Below, piece by piece: positions 37,776 through 45,889 of a DNA stretch of 53,087 nt (its first letter is position 1; every line of letters starts with the position of its first letter). This DNA is from a virus. The translations under genes were made by a program, and so were the position numbers. The DNA is taken from IMG/VR virus record IMGVR_UViG_3300025876_000027, positions 1 to 53,087 of that record; one strand, written 5' to 3'. The notes under the pieces are model-generated. The model did no database searches. It saw only the letters and a program-made list of their open reading frames with translations, and was not told where the DNA came from.

Positions 37776-37936
37776 CTTATACCGTATTTATTTTGTTGTT
37801 CAACTAATTCTTTAAATATAACTTTGCCTTTGTTTTCCCAGCTCCATTTTATCCACTTATCAACTTTACGCTCTGCGTATCTTTTTCTTGCTATCCCTTT
37901 TGCTTCTGCAGGATCAACTCTACCGTGGTATCGCAT
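37769..37936 (-). CDS. Small basic protein, 55 aa
   Basis: The frame MRYHGRVDPAEAKGIARKRY ... NKYGIRC overlaps the following gene by 7 bases and the end of the endonuclease gene by 46. It is basic, with three tryptophans (KWIKWSW). Overlaps on both sides, compact packing and charged composition argue that it is translated. The family is not recognised. Confidence 0.6.
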   Translation of the reverse strand: MRYHGRVDPAEAKGIARKRYAERKVDKWIKWSWENKGKVIFKELVEQQNKYGIRC

Positions 37937-38361
37937 TCTTTCTGATTTTGTGGTTTATATAATGTTACGCCTGGAAACTGCCTAACTACTAACTGCTTAA
38001 ATAATTTCCATCTCATTGGAAATGAATCATTAGCTCTACCTTTGGTTTCAATTATAAAGTTCTCTCCAATAAAGTCTGGTGTGTATTTAATAGGTAAAAT
38101 TCTTTTACAACCTCTATTAACGTAATCACCCTTACCATTAGATTGTCTTTCATAAACTTCATTATCAAAATGAAAACCGTTTAGTAAAACAAATGTCTCT
38201 CCTTCGTACTTAGCTTTAATCTTAGCTTTCCTAAGAGCTATGTACATATACTTCTCAAGACCTGAAGCAAACTTAATTCCATCATATGTTACTTTTTTAG
38301 CAACAACAGGTCCTTTTTTACGAGGCTTTTTTCTAAAGCTTTTTTTATTAGTAGCCCTCAC
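37891..38361 (-). CDS. PD-(D/E)XK endonuclease (phage endonuclease I / DUF1064-like)
   Basis: A basic N-terminus (MRATNKKSFRKKPRKK) leads into FASGLEKYMYIALRKAKIKA and the nuclease core YTPDFIGENFIIETKGRAN, which gives the PD...ExK metal-binding triad with Glu and Lys in ETKG. These enzymes cut branched DNA or make double-strand breaks in host or replicating DNA, as T7 gp3 does. It overlaps both neighbours, so it belongs to the nucleotide and replication operon. Confidence 0.85.
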   Translation of the reverse strand: MRATNKKSFRKKPRKKGPVVAKKVTYDGIKFASGLEKYMYIALRKAKIKAKYEGETFVLLNGFHFDNEVYERQSNGKGDYVNRGCKRILPIKYTPDFIGENFIIETKGRANDSFPMRWKLFKQLVVRQFPGVTLYKPQNQKECDTTVELILQKQKG

Positions 38362-38608
38362 GTTCTTGTAGATATTTTAATGCAGCTTCTTCTATCTCAT
38401 CTGATAAGCAAAGCTTTGCAGCTTCGAGATATAATAAAGAGTCCATTAGTTCTTCTTGAACGTCAACTAAAAATCTTCTAAGATCTTTTTTCTCACCGAC
38501 TATTTCTTCCATCATAGTTGCGCCATATTTATCTTGGCCAACTAAGCTACGTTCATCCATCTTTTTTAAGACAGATAATACTACTTGGTCTTTAGTTCTG
38601 ATTTTCAT
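38348..38608 (-). CDS. MazG-like all-alpha protein, 86 aa
   Basis: The helical protein carries GQDKYGATMM and RRFLVDVQEELMDSLLYLEA, a pattern (KYG ... EE-x-x-D) found in short phage members of the all-alpha NTP pyrophosphohydrolase (MazG/dUTPase-2) superfamily. Such proteins hydrolyse non-canonical or excess dNTPs; some phage relatives act on dGTP or dATP. It overlaps the endonuclease and next gene by a few bases. Activity remains to be shown. Confidence 0.7.
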   Translation of the reverse strand: MKIRTKDQVVLSVLKKMDERSLVGQDKYGATMMEEIVGEKKDLRRFLVDVQEELMDSLLYLEAAKLCLSDEIEEAALKYLQEREGY

Positions 38609-39390
38609 TTTGTCTCTTTTACAAAGGTTCCACGTTTCATGCTGCCGCTCCTGTGCTTGATAACATTATATGCTGATTCGATACAATGCTCAATGCGAAC
38701 GCCCTCTAGATGTGCTAAGTTAGTCAAAACCACGACCATATCACCGATAGCGTCAACAATTTCTTCGTCATCATCTTTTAGTAAGGCTTCAGCAAGCTCG
38801 CCGGCCTCTTCCATAAGCTTTATGTATTGAACTTGAGATGTACCACGTTTGTGTATACCACGTTCTTTACCCCACTTACGTATAAGATCAAATATGTTTT
38901 GCTCTTTTGTTTCTATCTCGTCGTCTTTAAAGTTTTCTACAACGTCGTGGAACTCACCTTGAAAAGCTTTGTTATATATGTAGCATTTTTCTTTTGTGAA
39001 CATAGACACTTTGGCGTTGGTAATTATCCAAGGAATATTATCGCTAGTTATTGTAAAATCACCATGTGGTGTGTTCCAGGATAAACCTATGTTATCCATT
39101 AGCTGACCTTTTAGCTTGTCTACAGGGCAGGAAAACGTACTTGTTTGTTCTGTTGAATTGATTTTCATTTTATTAGATTTAGTATTTAATTCATTGTACT
39201 TACGTATATCAACCTTGTACCCATAAGACTTTTGAAGCTCTATTTCGCGGTTAGAAATGTAATCAACATCTTCTGACTGCTCAAGAACTTCGTATTCTCC
39301 CTCCTTATAGCCTTGTATAAGGGTGACGCGAGTATTAAGATTACGTGTAACGCCTATCTTTTTACCTGGAATGTGGTATAAATAATACAT
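38605..39390 (-). CDS. GIY-YIG-like domain fused to MazG pyrophosphohydrolase domain
   Basis: The N-terminal 65 residues (YYLYHIPGKKIGVTRNLNTR, ending SNREIELQKSYGYKVDIRKY) resemble a GIY-YIG nuclease fold. A middle region of unknown character covers residues 70-150. The C-terminal 100 residues hold the MazG signature: LMEEAGELAEALLKDDDEE then IVDAIGDMVVVL, with the EE-x-x-E and D-x-x-x-D metal ligands. A nuclease-like domain joined to a nucleotide-sanitising domain is unusual and hints at DNA or nucleotide quality control. The GIY-YIG call is weaker than the MazG call. Confidence 0.75.
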   Translation of the reverse strand: MYYLYHIPGKKIGVTRNLNTRVTLIQGYKEGEYEVLEQSEDVDYISNREIELQKSYGYKVDIRKYNELNTKSNKMKINSTEQTSTFSCPVDKLKGQLMDNIGLSWNTPHGDFTITSDNIPWIITNAKVSMFTKEKCYIYNKAFQGEFHDVVENFKDDEIETKEQNIFDLIRKWGKERGIHKRGTSQVQYIKLMEEAGELAEALLKDDDEEIVDAIGDMVVVLTNLAHLEGVRIEHCIESAYNVIKHRSGSMKRGTFVKETK

Positions 39391-39396
39391 ATTTTT

Positions 39397-40041
39397 TTAA
39401 TTTATTTTATTATTATATAAGTGCATGTTGTGTGCGTGATGGTAATATGTTCCAACCTCATATCCTGACATCCTAGACATTAATTCCTGTATACATGAAA
39501 ATTGGTATTGATCATTACAGAAACCGTACCAGATGTCATTAGAACGCATATAGACAGACATATTTAGTTTGTTATTTAATACTGTAAACTGAACAGCATA
39601 TGTGCACGGTGTATCTGTGTTATAATCCTCATGTTCTTTACAATCATATATACTTATAGCAGCGTGCCTGGTGTTAGGATTTTTTGCTAGCTTTTCAGCT
39701 ACATAATGTAGTTGATTATTTCTATACATCTGATAGCCATAATTAGAATTAACTAATCTTTTTTCATCAGCCATCTTTTCCCATATAGGAGGTATATTAC
39801 CATAGATTTCACCTAGCTTGTCTATGCTACGATCACCAGATAAATACCATTGCCATTCAGCTTTAGCATATTTTAAACTCCAGTTTCTCTCTGTATTTAT
39901 AATATGGTTATCCATAGGATTTTCCATAGTAAAACCTACATTGAACAAAGCTTTGGTATCATCAAAGTCTTGGCCTTCTAAGAGTATTCTATCTAATAGA
40001 TACTCATATGCTTCATTTGCGTTTTTAAAATTACTTCTCAT
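39397..40041 (-). CDS. ThyA-family enzyme, possible dCMP hydroxymethylase or methylase
   Basis: The ATG at 40041 gives 214 residues that align almost without gaps to E. coli ThyA numbering: catalytic Cys146 in DTPCTYAVQF, the MRSND segment with Asp169, and the substrate pair His207 and Tyr209 in HNMHLYNN. Position 177, Asn in thymidylate synthases, is Asp in GFCNDQYQF. Asp here is known to favour dCMP over dUMP and marks dCMP hydroxymethylases such as T4 gp42. The protein lacks the last 50 residues of ThyA. It may make 5-hydroxymethyl- or 5-methyl-dCMP rather than dTMP. A longer in-frame start upstream lies inside the neighbouring gene and was rejected. Confidence 0.8.
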   Translation of the reverse strand: MRSNFKNANEAYEYLLDRILLEGQDFDDTKALFNVGFTMENPMDNHIINTERNWSLKYAKAEWQWYLSGDRSIDKLGEIYGNIPPIWEKMADEKRLVNSNYGYQMYRNNQLHYVAEKLAKNPNTRHAAISIYDCKEHEDYNTDTPCTYAVQFTVLNNKLNMSVYMRSNDIWYGFCNDQYQFSCIQELMSRMSGYEVGTYYHHAHNMHLYNNKIN

Positions 40042-40306
40042 TATTATATTTATTATAATAGTACAATTGATATTCACTAACTTTCTTCCATATCTGTGCA
40101 GAATTGTAAGGTTCAGGACTTGTTCCAATAACTTTTCTTCTACCAACAGGTCCTTTGTGTATGTCTATATACCATAATTTTTCATAAGCTTTAACTTGTC
40201 TAGGCTGAATAAGCAAATTGTTTTTGAAACACCAGTACCAAGCAGCTTCCTCCTTAGTAGACCTAGTATATTCTTGCATATCGCTTTTTCTACCTTTTAT
40301 TCCCAT
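40031..40306 (-). CDS. Hypothetical protein, 91 aa
   Basis: It overlaps the primase-helicase by 10 bases and the ThyA-family gene by 11. A second Met (MQEYTR, residue 10) is an alternative start. The middle holds aromatic-rich stretches (AAWYWCFKNNLLIQPRQVKA, YEKLWYIDIHKGP). The compact alpha/beta pattern recurs in hypothetical proteins near phage replication genes, but no function is known. Confidence 0.65.
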   Translation of the reverse strand: MGIKGRKSDMQEYTRSTKEEAAWYWCFKNNLLIQPRQVKAYEKLWYIDIHKGPVGRRKVIGTSPEPYNSAQIWKKVSEYQLYYYNKYNNEK

Positions 40307-42012
40307 GGCATTGGTTCATCATCTTCAATAGCAGATTCATTAGGTATAAAGCAACCAGACTTTGGCTCCCATTTAAAATGAGCTTCAGCTTGGTTCTCAC
40401 CAAGGTTTTGAAACTTGACCTTTAATACCTTACACTTAACGGTTTTGTTTTCATAATCTCTATGAACTAAAAGCCCGTGATAACTAGCATCATACCACTC
40501 ACCACCACCTTTAATACTGTACATAGTAGGTTCTTCGATCTTACCATCTTTGTCTTTATACATCTTAGTTGGGTGTGCTACTACAAAAACCAACACGTCG
40601 TATTTCTTTGCAAACACTTCTATCTTAGTTAGATACTCCATTGTATAACGGTTTACATCTTCTGTTTTACAGTCGACGTCTCTGATCTTATTAAAAGGAT
40701 CAATCACTAAACACTTGATACCCTTGCGTTTAACTAGCTCAGCACCTTTTTTAAGGACTGACTCTAGTGTATAACGTTCCATATCAATATGAAAGTAATT
40801 ACTATTACAATGATCTGCTACTTGATTCCATTTGTCTGTACCAATATCTTCTTTACTAGGCATACCCTGCCAAGTCTTACGCATAAGCTTATGTGCATGT
40901 AGATATGTAGGTACATTTTCAGGAGATGCAAACGCAGTCTTCCAACCATAGTTAGCATTATAACCTACAACCATTTGGTCTACAAAGTCTGACTTACCAG
41001 ACGATGGTATACCAGTGACAGTTATAAACTGACCTGTGTAGGTAGAAAATATTCTGTCAAAGTTTGATAAACCAACTTGATAACCTTTCTTAAAACCGTG
41101 ACGAACAAAGTCAGTGATATCATCTTCGATATCTTTAAATGTTGTTACGTTTTCTAAAGGTACAGGTCGTGAGTTAGTTATACGTTCTAATAACTTCGTC
41201 TTACCATACTTCTGTAAATATTCATTAGCATCTTTGCAGTCTTCAAAAGACGCAAGGTAACATACTTCGGAACCTAATCGACGGATGAGCTCCGCCTGTA
41301 GTGCTTGCCCAGCTTCATCTGAGTCAACTGCTAGTATGATTTTTTCTTTGTCTTCAAAGTAATCAATACAAGCATCTAAGTATTCTAGGTTGTTTGAATT
41401 AAGTGTAGCGCCATTAGGAACTGATATGGCATTTGTTACACCAGCTTCATGTAAAGCTAGCACATCCATCTCACCCTCGACAAGCACACAGGTATCAAAA
41501 CCTATTATACTGTTTATATTATAGAACACTTTTTCAGCGCCCTTAAATAATTTAAAGTTCTTCCTACCATCTCTGTATTTGATGTTAATGAGTTGATCAC
41601 CCATCATGTAGTTGAACTTTATTACGTTCTCGGTTTTACCGGTCTGAGGCATAAACTCAGGACCCTCACCAACATTTAAGTCAGTGAGAGTCTTCTGAGA
41701 AATACCTCTTGTCTTAAACCATTCTACAACTTTTGTTCCAATAGGTTTTTCGTTGTTTACCCGCACTTCGGGACGAACGTAAACCTTTTCAGATGCACCC
41801 TTACGTTGGTAAGTGTGAAGTTGAAATGATGTATCACAGTTGTGACAAGTACCGAGACCACGTTCCCAATCATATGAAGCGCATTTAAGCTTTTGCTTCT
41901 TGGGTTGTCTGTCAGAGGAGCACAAAGGACATGTGCCTTGAGCTTTACCCTCTTCCAAACCATATTGATTGAACTCGTCAATCAAGAATCCATTGATCTC
42001 TGTTGTTTGCAT
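40297..42012 (-). CDS. DNA primase-helicase, T7 gp4-like
   Basis: At 571 residues this matches T7 gp4. An N-terminal zinc finger (Cys28, Cys31, Cys56, Cys59) selects the primer site; a TOPRIM domain (VLVEGEMDVLALHEAG near residues 170-185, with AVDSDEAGQA further on) makes primers; a RecA-type helicase follows with Walker A GIPSSGKSD near residue 330, a Walker B-like LVIDPFNKI and later helicase motifs. It unwinds the fork and primes lagging-strand synthesis. It lies upstream of the ThyA-family gene in the same operon, with the leader TTAAATTAAATTAAATG. Confidence 0.95.
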   Translation of the reverse strand: MQTTEINGFLIDEFNQYGLEEGKAQGTCPLCSSDRQPKKQKLKCASYDWERGLGTCHNCDTSFQLHTYQRKGASEKVYVRPEVRVNNEKPIGTKVVEWFKTRGISQKTLTDLNVGEGPEFMPQTGKTENVIKFNYMMGDQLINIKYRDGRKNFKLFKGAEKVFYNINSIIGFDTCVLVEGEMDVLALHEAGVTNAISVPNGATLNSNNLEYLDACIDYFEDKEKIILAVDSDEAGQALQAELIRRLGSEVCYLASFEDCKDANEYLQKYGKTKLLERITNSRPVPLENVTTFKDIEDDITDFVRHGFKKGYQVGLSNFDRIFSTYTGQFITVTGIPSSGKSDFVDQMVVGYNANYGWKTAFASPENVPTYLHAHKLMRKTWQGMPSKEDIGTDKWNQVADHCNSNYFHIDMERYTLESVLKKGAELVKRKGIKCLVIDPFNKIRDVDCKTEDVNRYTMEYLTKIEVFAKKYDVLVFVVAHPTKMYKDKDGKIEEPTMYSIKGGGEWYDASYHGLLVHRDYENKTVKCKVLKVKFQNLGENQAEAHFKWEPKSGCFIPNESAIEDDEPMPWE

Positions 42013-42066
42013 TTAATTTAATTTAAGTCTTCAATTGTTATTGAGAAAAATATATCTAGTCGTTTG

Positions 42067-42372
42067 TTAAAACGGTAGATCTTCTACAACCTGCTTAGGC
42101 TGTGCAGCCTGAGGTTGATCAGTGCGAGGAGCAGTAGCAACATTGTCGCCATTAGTCCAAACCACTTTTACATTACCGAGATAAGTCTTAGGAGTTTTAG
42201 CATCACGCTCTTCCTTAGACTGCTCTACAACAACTGGGCCTTGGTTACCATAGGTATCCACCTCGTCGTTTAATGTAATCGTAATAGGTAAATACTTACC
42301 TTTTTTACCAACATAAATTTTCTCCTTTGGGATATCGTTTAAGTTGATACTTGCTTTAATAATACTTGCCAT
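42067..42372 (-). CDS. Single-stranded DNA-binding protein candidate
   Basis: The 101-residue protein has a beta-rich core with basic and aromatic residues and ends QPKQVVEDLPF, an acidic, aromatic-tipped tail like that of SSB proteins, which docks partner enzymes. The position, between primase-helicase and exonuclease, is where phage SSBs are found. No OB-fold signature can be confirmed by eye. Confidence 0.75.
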   Translation of the reverse strand: MASIIKASINLNDIPKEKIYVGKKGKYLPITITLNDEVDTYGNQGPVVVEQSKEERDAKTPKTYLGNVKVVWTNGDNVATAPRTDQPQAAQPKQVVEDLPF

Positions 42373-42374
42373 AA

Positions 42375-43106
42375 TTAAAGGGTTTTGTTAATAAAATAGT
42401 TACTTGGATTAAAATCCGGGTTATCGAAGAATAAATTATAAGCAGCCACTGCTTCCTGAACCTTATCCTCTCCACGAGAGATAAATTTATCAGAGCAATC
42501 ATATATGCCTATTTGATGAGTGGTCTTACAGATGACAATAAATATCATCTCATACCCAAATAGTTTTTGATATATATAAGATTGGCTATTATAATTATAT
42601 CGCTCCGCTGAGTATTTGAACTTAGAAATATCAGCAGTAGTCTTAAGGTCAATGATTAATTTCTCATCATGATTTAAAATGTCTGCCTTACCTTTCCAAA
42701 GCTTACCAAATAGCTCAGTAATCCCAGGTACTTCGTACTCTACGTTCTTTGCACGAATTAATTCCTCACAAATCTTATTAGACATCATCTTGTCTATTAA
42801 TATTTCTGTTTGGTCTACCTCGTGTTGTAGTAAGCAAAGTTCTCCGTCTGAGATCTCTTTATACGCTTTAGTATTTCTAGTTGTTGCTTGTATAATCTTA
42901 AAGCTCTTAAGTTTTTCAGGCTCAAGTATTGCTGTATGAAAATACCCGCCAATTAAAAATGCTGGTATTGGTACCATCTGGTCACCTAGCGATAAAGGAT
43001 TTGTTAAAAGCTTAGAGATATCAGAGTTGCTCAAGAACTGCTTCCCGAACGCACCATAATAGTGTTCGTCTTCTCTAAGTTTATCTAACTGTTGTTGTCG
43101 TGTCAT
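42375..43106 (-). CDS. PD-(D/E)XK exonuclease (Cas4/RecB or lambda-exo type)
   Basis: The core motif LWKGKADILNHDEKLIIDLK with following TTADISKF gives the GxxD...DxK nuclease signature. The rest fits the phage exonuclease family seen beside ERF proteins. Such enzymes resect 5' ends to leave single-stranded DNA for annealing. The gene ends 3 bases before the SSB and overlaps the ERF gene by one base, consistent with a two-component recombination module. Confidence 0.85.
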   Translation of the reverse strand: MTRQQQLDKLREDEHYYGAFGKQFLSNSDISKLLTNPLSLGDQMVPIPAFLIGGYFHTAILEPEKLKSFKIIQATTRNTKAYKEISDGELCLLQHEVDQTEILIDKMMSNKICEELIRAKNVEYEVPGITELFGKLWKGKADILNHDEKLIIDLKTTADISKFKYSAERYNYNSQSYIYQKLFGYEMIFIVICKTTHQIGIYDCSDKFISRGEDKVQEAVAAYNLFFDNPDFNPSNYFINKTL

Positions 43107-43609
43107 TATAGAGTTTTTAAAGTAGCAGCGGGTATTTTATATTTAGATTTAATTGCTTCTAACTTACCGCCTTCTGCTAAAAACTTTTTAGCTTTTTCTA
43201 AAGCTTCACCTTTTAATTCAGGTTTAGTACCAGCGTCATCATCTTTGGTATCATCTATTAAAAATAGATTACCAAGTGAATACTTCTTAGCATATGATGA
43301 TGCAGTACCGAAACGCTGTGGCATTGCCATACCTTTTTGTGTTATATCTACACCAACGATAGCGGTTGCGTGTATAGCATTTTCACCATCAGATATAGTA
43401 GCCTTAGACTCTATCATAGGAAACATACCATCAGCGGATAATATAGTTTCGTTAATAGTAACGTACACTTTAAGCTCATCTAAAAATGGTTTTATAGCTT
43501 CAAGAATATCTTCGGCACTACGATAATTGTAGTCACCGAATTTGTTATATCTGCTTTTTTTAGCTTTAAGATTTGTTTGGATTGTTATTAGTTTTAGGTT
43601 TATGTTCAT
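43106..43609 (-). CDS. ERF-family single-strand annealing protein
   Basis: Residues 1-30 carry the start NLKAKKSRYNKFGDYNYRSA typical of ERF proteins and residues 95-125 the hallmark QRFGTASSYAKKYSLGNLF then LIDDTKDDDA. ERF proteins bind single-stranded DNA and anneal complementary strands in phage recombination, with an exonuclease partner, here the next gene. The length of 167 residues is normal. Confidence 0.92.
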   Translation of the reverse strand: MNINLKLITIQTNLKAKKSRYNKFGDYNYRSAEDILEAIKPFLDELKVYVTINETILSADGMFPMIESKATISDGENAIHATAIVGVDITQKGMAMPQRFGTASSYAKKYSLGNLFLIDDTKDDDAGTKPELKGEALEKAKKFLAEGGKLEAIKSKYKIPAATLKTL

Positions 43610-43662
43610 GGTATTATAATTACAGGTTATTGGTTGGTTTTACTGTGTTTAAGTTAGTTAAC

Positions 43663-44415
43663 TCATAGATAATCAAGCACTTGCGAGTGGTCAACATTGT
43701 CTATTAATTTTTGAACTGCTTGCTTTTTCATCTCTGATATACGTACGTAATCGCTTATGCCTTTTATATTTAGTAACTTTGCTATGTCTTTAGCTGAGTG
43801 CTTGTCACAATCGAGACCGTAAGATAGACGTAAAACTTCATATTCTGTATCATTTAAATGTTTTTTCATTAAACTTTTTAAATAAACATTCATCAGTGGT
43901 ATGTTATATGGCTCTGATTCATCAGGTATTTGATACATCATGTTGTCATCATCATCATTTACTTGAGCATCAATACTTAAAAATATACTATTAAAGAACA
44001 TTGCAACCATTGTTTTGTCTTTCGGGTTGCTACGTATCTCGTTAAGCTTATGTTCTGGTATTCTCATATCACCGCGAGCCATATCAATTCTACGTCTAAT
44101 GTTACCCTTGATACGTTTACTAAGAAAAGATTTTAATGTTTTCTCTATATCGTCAGATAACCTTAGCTTAGTCCAGTCTAATTTGTCTACAGCTTTTACT
44201 AGTCCTTCGTTACCGATCTGTAGTATATCATTGATACTCAGCACACCAGACGCTTGTTGTGACGTTGAAAATTTTCTCGCTAAGTTTTCTACTAGTGGCA
44301 TAAATACTATTATAAGTTCGTCTCTTGTATATTGGTCGTAATCTTTTTTATCAGGCATACATGCAATTAAATCCTCTTTGTAGCGGACATAATTAGGTAC
44401 GTTATATTTTTTCAT
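43663..44415 (-). CDS. Sigma-70-type RNA polymerase sigma factor
   Basis: The 250-residue protein has a sigma region 2 (LSINDILQIGNEGLVKAVDK then FLSKRIKGNIRRRIDMARG, about residues 75-130) and a region 4 helix-turn-helix (LNDTEYEVLRLSYGLDCDKH, then VRISEMKKQAVQKLIDN, about 190-245), with a short acidic linker. Region 1.1 is absent, as in phage and alternative factors. It would direct host RNA polymerase to a subset of phage promoters, most simply late genes. It is near the end of the operon led by the promoter at 45890 and overlaps the upstream gene by ATGA. Confidence 0.93.
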   Translation of the reverse strand: MKKYNVPNYVRYKEDLIACMPDKKDYDQYTRDELIIVFMPLVENLARKFSTSQQASGVLSINDILQIGNEGLVKAVDKLDWTKLRLSDDIEKTLKSFLSKRIKGNIRRRIDMARGDMRIPEHKLNEIRSNPKDKTMVAMFFNSIFLSIDAQVNDDDDNMMYQIPDESEPYNIPLMNVYLKSLMKKHLNDTEYEVLRLSYGLDCDKHSAKDIAKLLNIKGISDYVRISEMKKQAVQKLIDNVDHSQVLDYL

Positions 44416-45014
44416 ATCTCTTTATTTAATAGTTCTTTTTCTTTTTTAAGATCCATACCCATATTTCTATGGATAGTTCTTGAAGAACAATTAAGTAAAC
44501 CAGATAATGTTTCTATCGTTATAATTTCGCCTAAGTCGTGTATATCTAACATGCATTGGTATATATCATCTTCGTGTATACTCTTAGATCGTCCAACCAT
44601 TTGACCTACTATTTGCAACTTCTGTTCTAAAGATAGTCCAGAAAATTCCTTAAATAAAATTTTGCGTAGTTTATTTTTAGGTGGTTTATCAAGATCACAC
44701 ATGCTTACCTCATAAATCATAGTGTTTATCAACTGTTCTGATACTTCAAAAGTTACAAAGCCATTTGGCTTGTGTATCAAATGCTTACACACTATTTTAA
44801 AATTATCTTGTGTTAAGTCTGGATTTAAATACCAAAGAACTAGCATGTGCCACTTAAGAGATTTGTAAGTTGTAATCTTAGCCTTACTTCTGAAAAGCTC
44901 ATAACACTCGTGTGTGCCATTCTCGTAGTAACTACCCCAGTCGTATACCTTAGTAGGTATATCTGTTATAGGTTCTCTACGGTATATGATACGCTTAGCG
45001 TTAAAGTATTTCAT
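44412..45014 (-). CDS. HTH-containing protein, 200 aa
   Basis: The preferred start is MKYFNAK at 45014, because the earlier ATG at 45032 lies inside the palindrome at 45026-45071. The N-terminal half is aromatic and basic with KSLKWHMLVLWYLNPDLTQD; the last 40 residues give a helix-turn-helix, ITIETLSGLLNCSSRTIHRN. A transcriptional or replication regulator is plausible, given the sigma factor next to it. The family is not recognised. Confidence 0.72.
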   Translation of the reverse strand: MKYFNAKRIIYRREPITDIPTKVYDWGSYYENGTHECYELFRSKAKITTYKSLKWHMLVLWYLNPDLTQDNFKIVCKHLIHKPNGFVTFEVSEQLINTMIYEVSMCDLDKPPKNKLRKILFKEFSGLSLEQKLQIVGQMVGRSKSIHEDDIYQCMLDIHDLGEIITIETLSGLLNCSSRTIHRNMGMDLKKEKELLNKEI

Positions 45015-45025
45015 ATTTCTCTCGT

Positions 45026-45071
45026 GTGACATAAGCCCCTTACTATTTATCCTCTAATAGGCTATTGTCAC
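45026..45071. repeat. Long palindrome, copy 1 of 3
   Basis: The 46-bp element has perfect outer arms, GTGACA and TGTCAC (45026-45031, 45066-45071), an inner AAGCC/GGCTA pair and a partly conserved centre with TTACTAT and TAATAGG. Copies at 49896 and 51463 have the same plan and centre but in the opposite orientation. It is partly inside the small gene at 45043 and immediately upstream of the HTH gene start. Confidence 0.8.
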
Positions 45072-45189
45072 ATTTAATAACATCTAGCGTTTCAAACACA
45101 ATATGATTATCAAGATAATCTAAAGCACTATTATACAAAAGTATTTCTTTAGTTTCTAATTTATTAAAAAATTTCTTAGTATGTTTCAT
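45043..45189 (-). CDS. Small protein, 48 aa
   Basis: The frame MKHTKKFFNKLETKEILLYN ... SLLEDK overlaps the preceding gene by 14 bases (ATGA-type coupling) and ends inside the palindrome. The composition is normal for the phage. Its end coincides with palindrome sequence, so the last twelve residues are dictated by that DNA element. Moderate support only. Confidence 0.5.
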   Translation of the reverse strand: MKHTKKFFNKLETKEILLYNSALDYLDNHIVFETLDVIKCDNSLLEDK

Positions 45190-45328
45190 CAATCTTTTTA
45201 TCTATTATATCTGTAATGTTATTTACTAACTCACTAGTTTTCATGCGCTTATCTTTATAAGATAATAGCACATACCTAATACTACAAACCAGATCTTCTA
45301 CATCTGCATCTAATTTATATTTTACCAT
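45176..45328 (-). CDS. Hypothetical small protein, 50 aa
   Basis: The start MVKYKLDADVEDLVCSIRYV at 45328 lies two bases after the upstream stop; a longer reading starts inside the neighbouring gene. The product is helical and charged and ends KKIDETY. It belongs to the operon from the promoter at 45890. Unknown function. Confidence 0.6.
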   Translation of the reverse strand: MVKYKLDADVEDLVCSIRYVLLSYKDKRMKTSELVNNITDIIDKKIDETY

Positions 45329-45329
45329 A

Positions 45330-45626
45330 TTATATATTTTTAAAGTTTTCTTGGTTACGTTCATTGATTGCTTCTGCTAGCTCATCATAGTCTGCTAATT
45401 CAGTAAAATGACGGGCATATTCCATAGCTTTTGGTACAGACATAGGTTGCAGCGGTGTGTCTATCATCAGACCATCAAGCAGATACTCATCTACTATATG
45501 TTTTACCTCATCTGCATCTAATGGATTATAAAACTCTACACCATCGAATAGCTCAAGCATTATTTTCCAGGTTGCGTAGTTAGCCCAACCATTATATTTG
45601 TTTTCATTTAATGTCTCTAGACTCAT
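45330..45626 (-). CDS. Phage protein with NGWANYATWK motif, 98 aa
   Basis: The motif KYNGWANYATWKIMLELFDG at residues 10-29 is the hallmark of a phage-specific family of small proteins found in early regions of many tailed phages. The C-terminal part is acidic and helical. The role is unknown; proteins in such regions are often host-takeover factors. It overlaps the KTSC gene by 23 bases. Confidence 0.75.
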   Translation of the reverse strand: MSLETLNENKYNGWANYATWKIMLELFDGVEFYNPLDADEVKHIVDEYLLDGLMIDTPLQPMSVPKAMEYARHFTELADYDELAEAINERNQENFKNI

Positions 45627-45870
45627 GACTAATATATTTATGATTAAACTTACCTTTTAATATATACTTATTAAGGAACTTACCTTTAGATAACGACGTA
45701 CGTAGACCTTCAAACATGAACGCAGGTACTTCATCATACTCATAACAACTATTGTTTTTGAATACAATACGTAGCTTGTAATCTGTATAGTAATACTCAG
45801 CAGACTTGATAGCATCAGAGTTAACTTGTATAAGTTGATAGGGTAATATGCTTTTTTTTCTTTTTTCCAT
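45604..45870 (-). CDS. KTSC domain protein, 88 aa
   Basis: The central segment follows the KTSC pattern: a start INSDAIKSAEYYYTD-like strand (here VNSDAIKSAEYYYTDYKLRI), VFKNNSCYEYDEVPAFMFEG, LRTSLSKGKFLNKYI. KTSC domains are small and often attached to nucleic-acid enzymes; their function is not established. It is the first gene after the promoter repeat at 45890, with a 19-base leader. Confidence 0.85.
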   Translation of the reverse strand: MEKRKKSILPYQLIQVNSDAIKSAEYYYTDYKLRIVFKNNSCYEYDEVPAFMFEGLRTSLSKGKFLNKYILKGKFNHKYISHESRDIK

Positions 45871-45889
45871 AGTTTATTTATTTATATTT

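Noticed and set aside
39397-40146. Longer start for the ThyA-family gene
   Set aside because: The added residues are hydrophobic and overlap the upstream gene by over 100 bases; the ATG at 40041 gives exact alignment with ThyA numbering.
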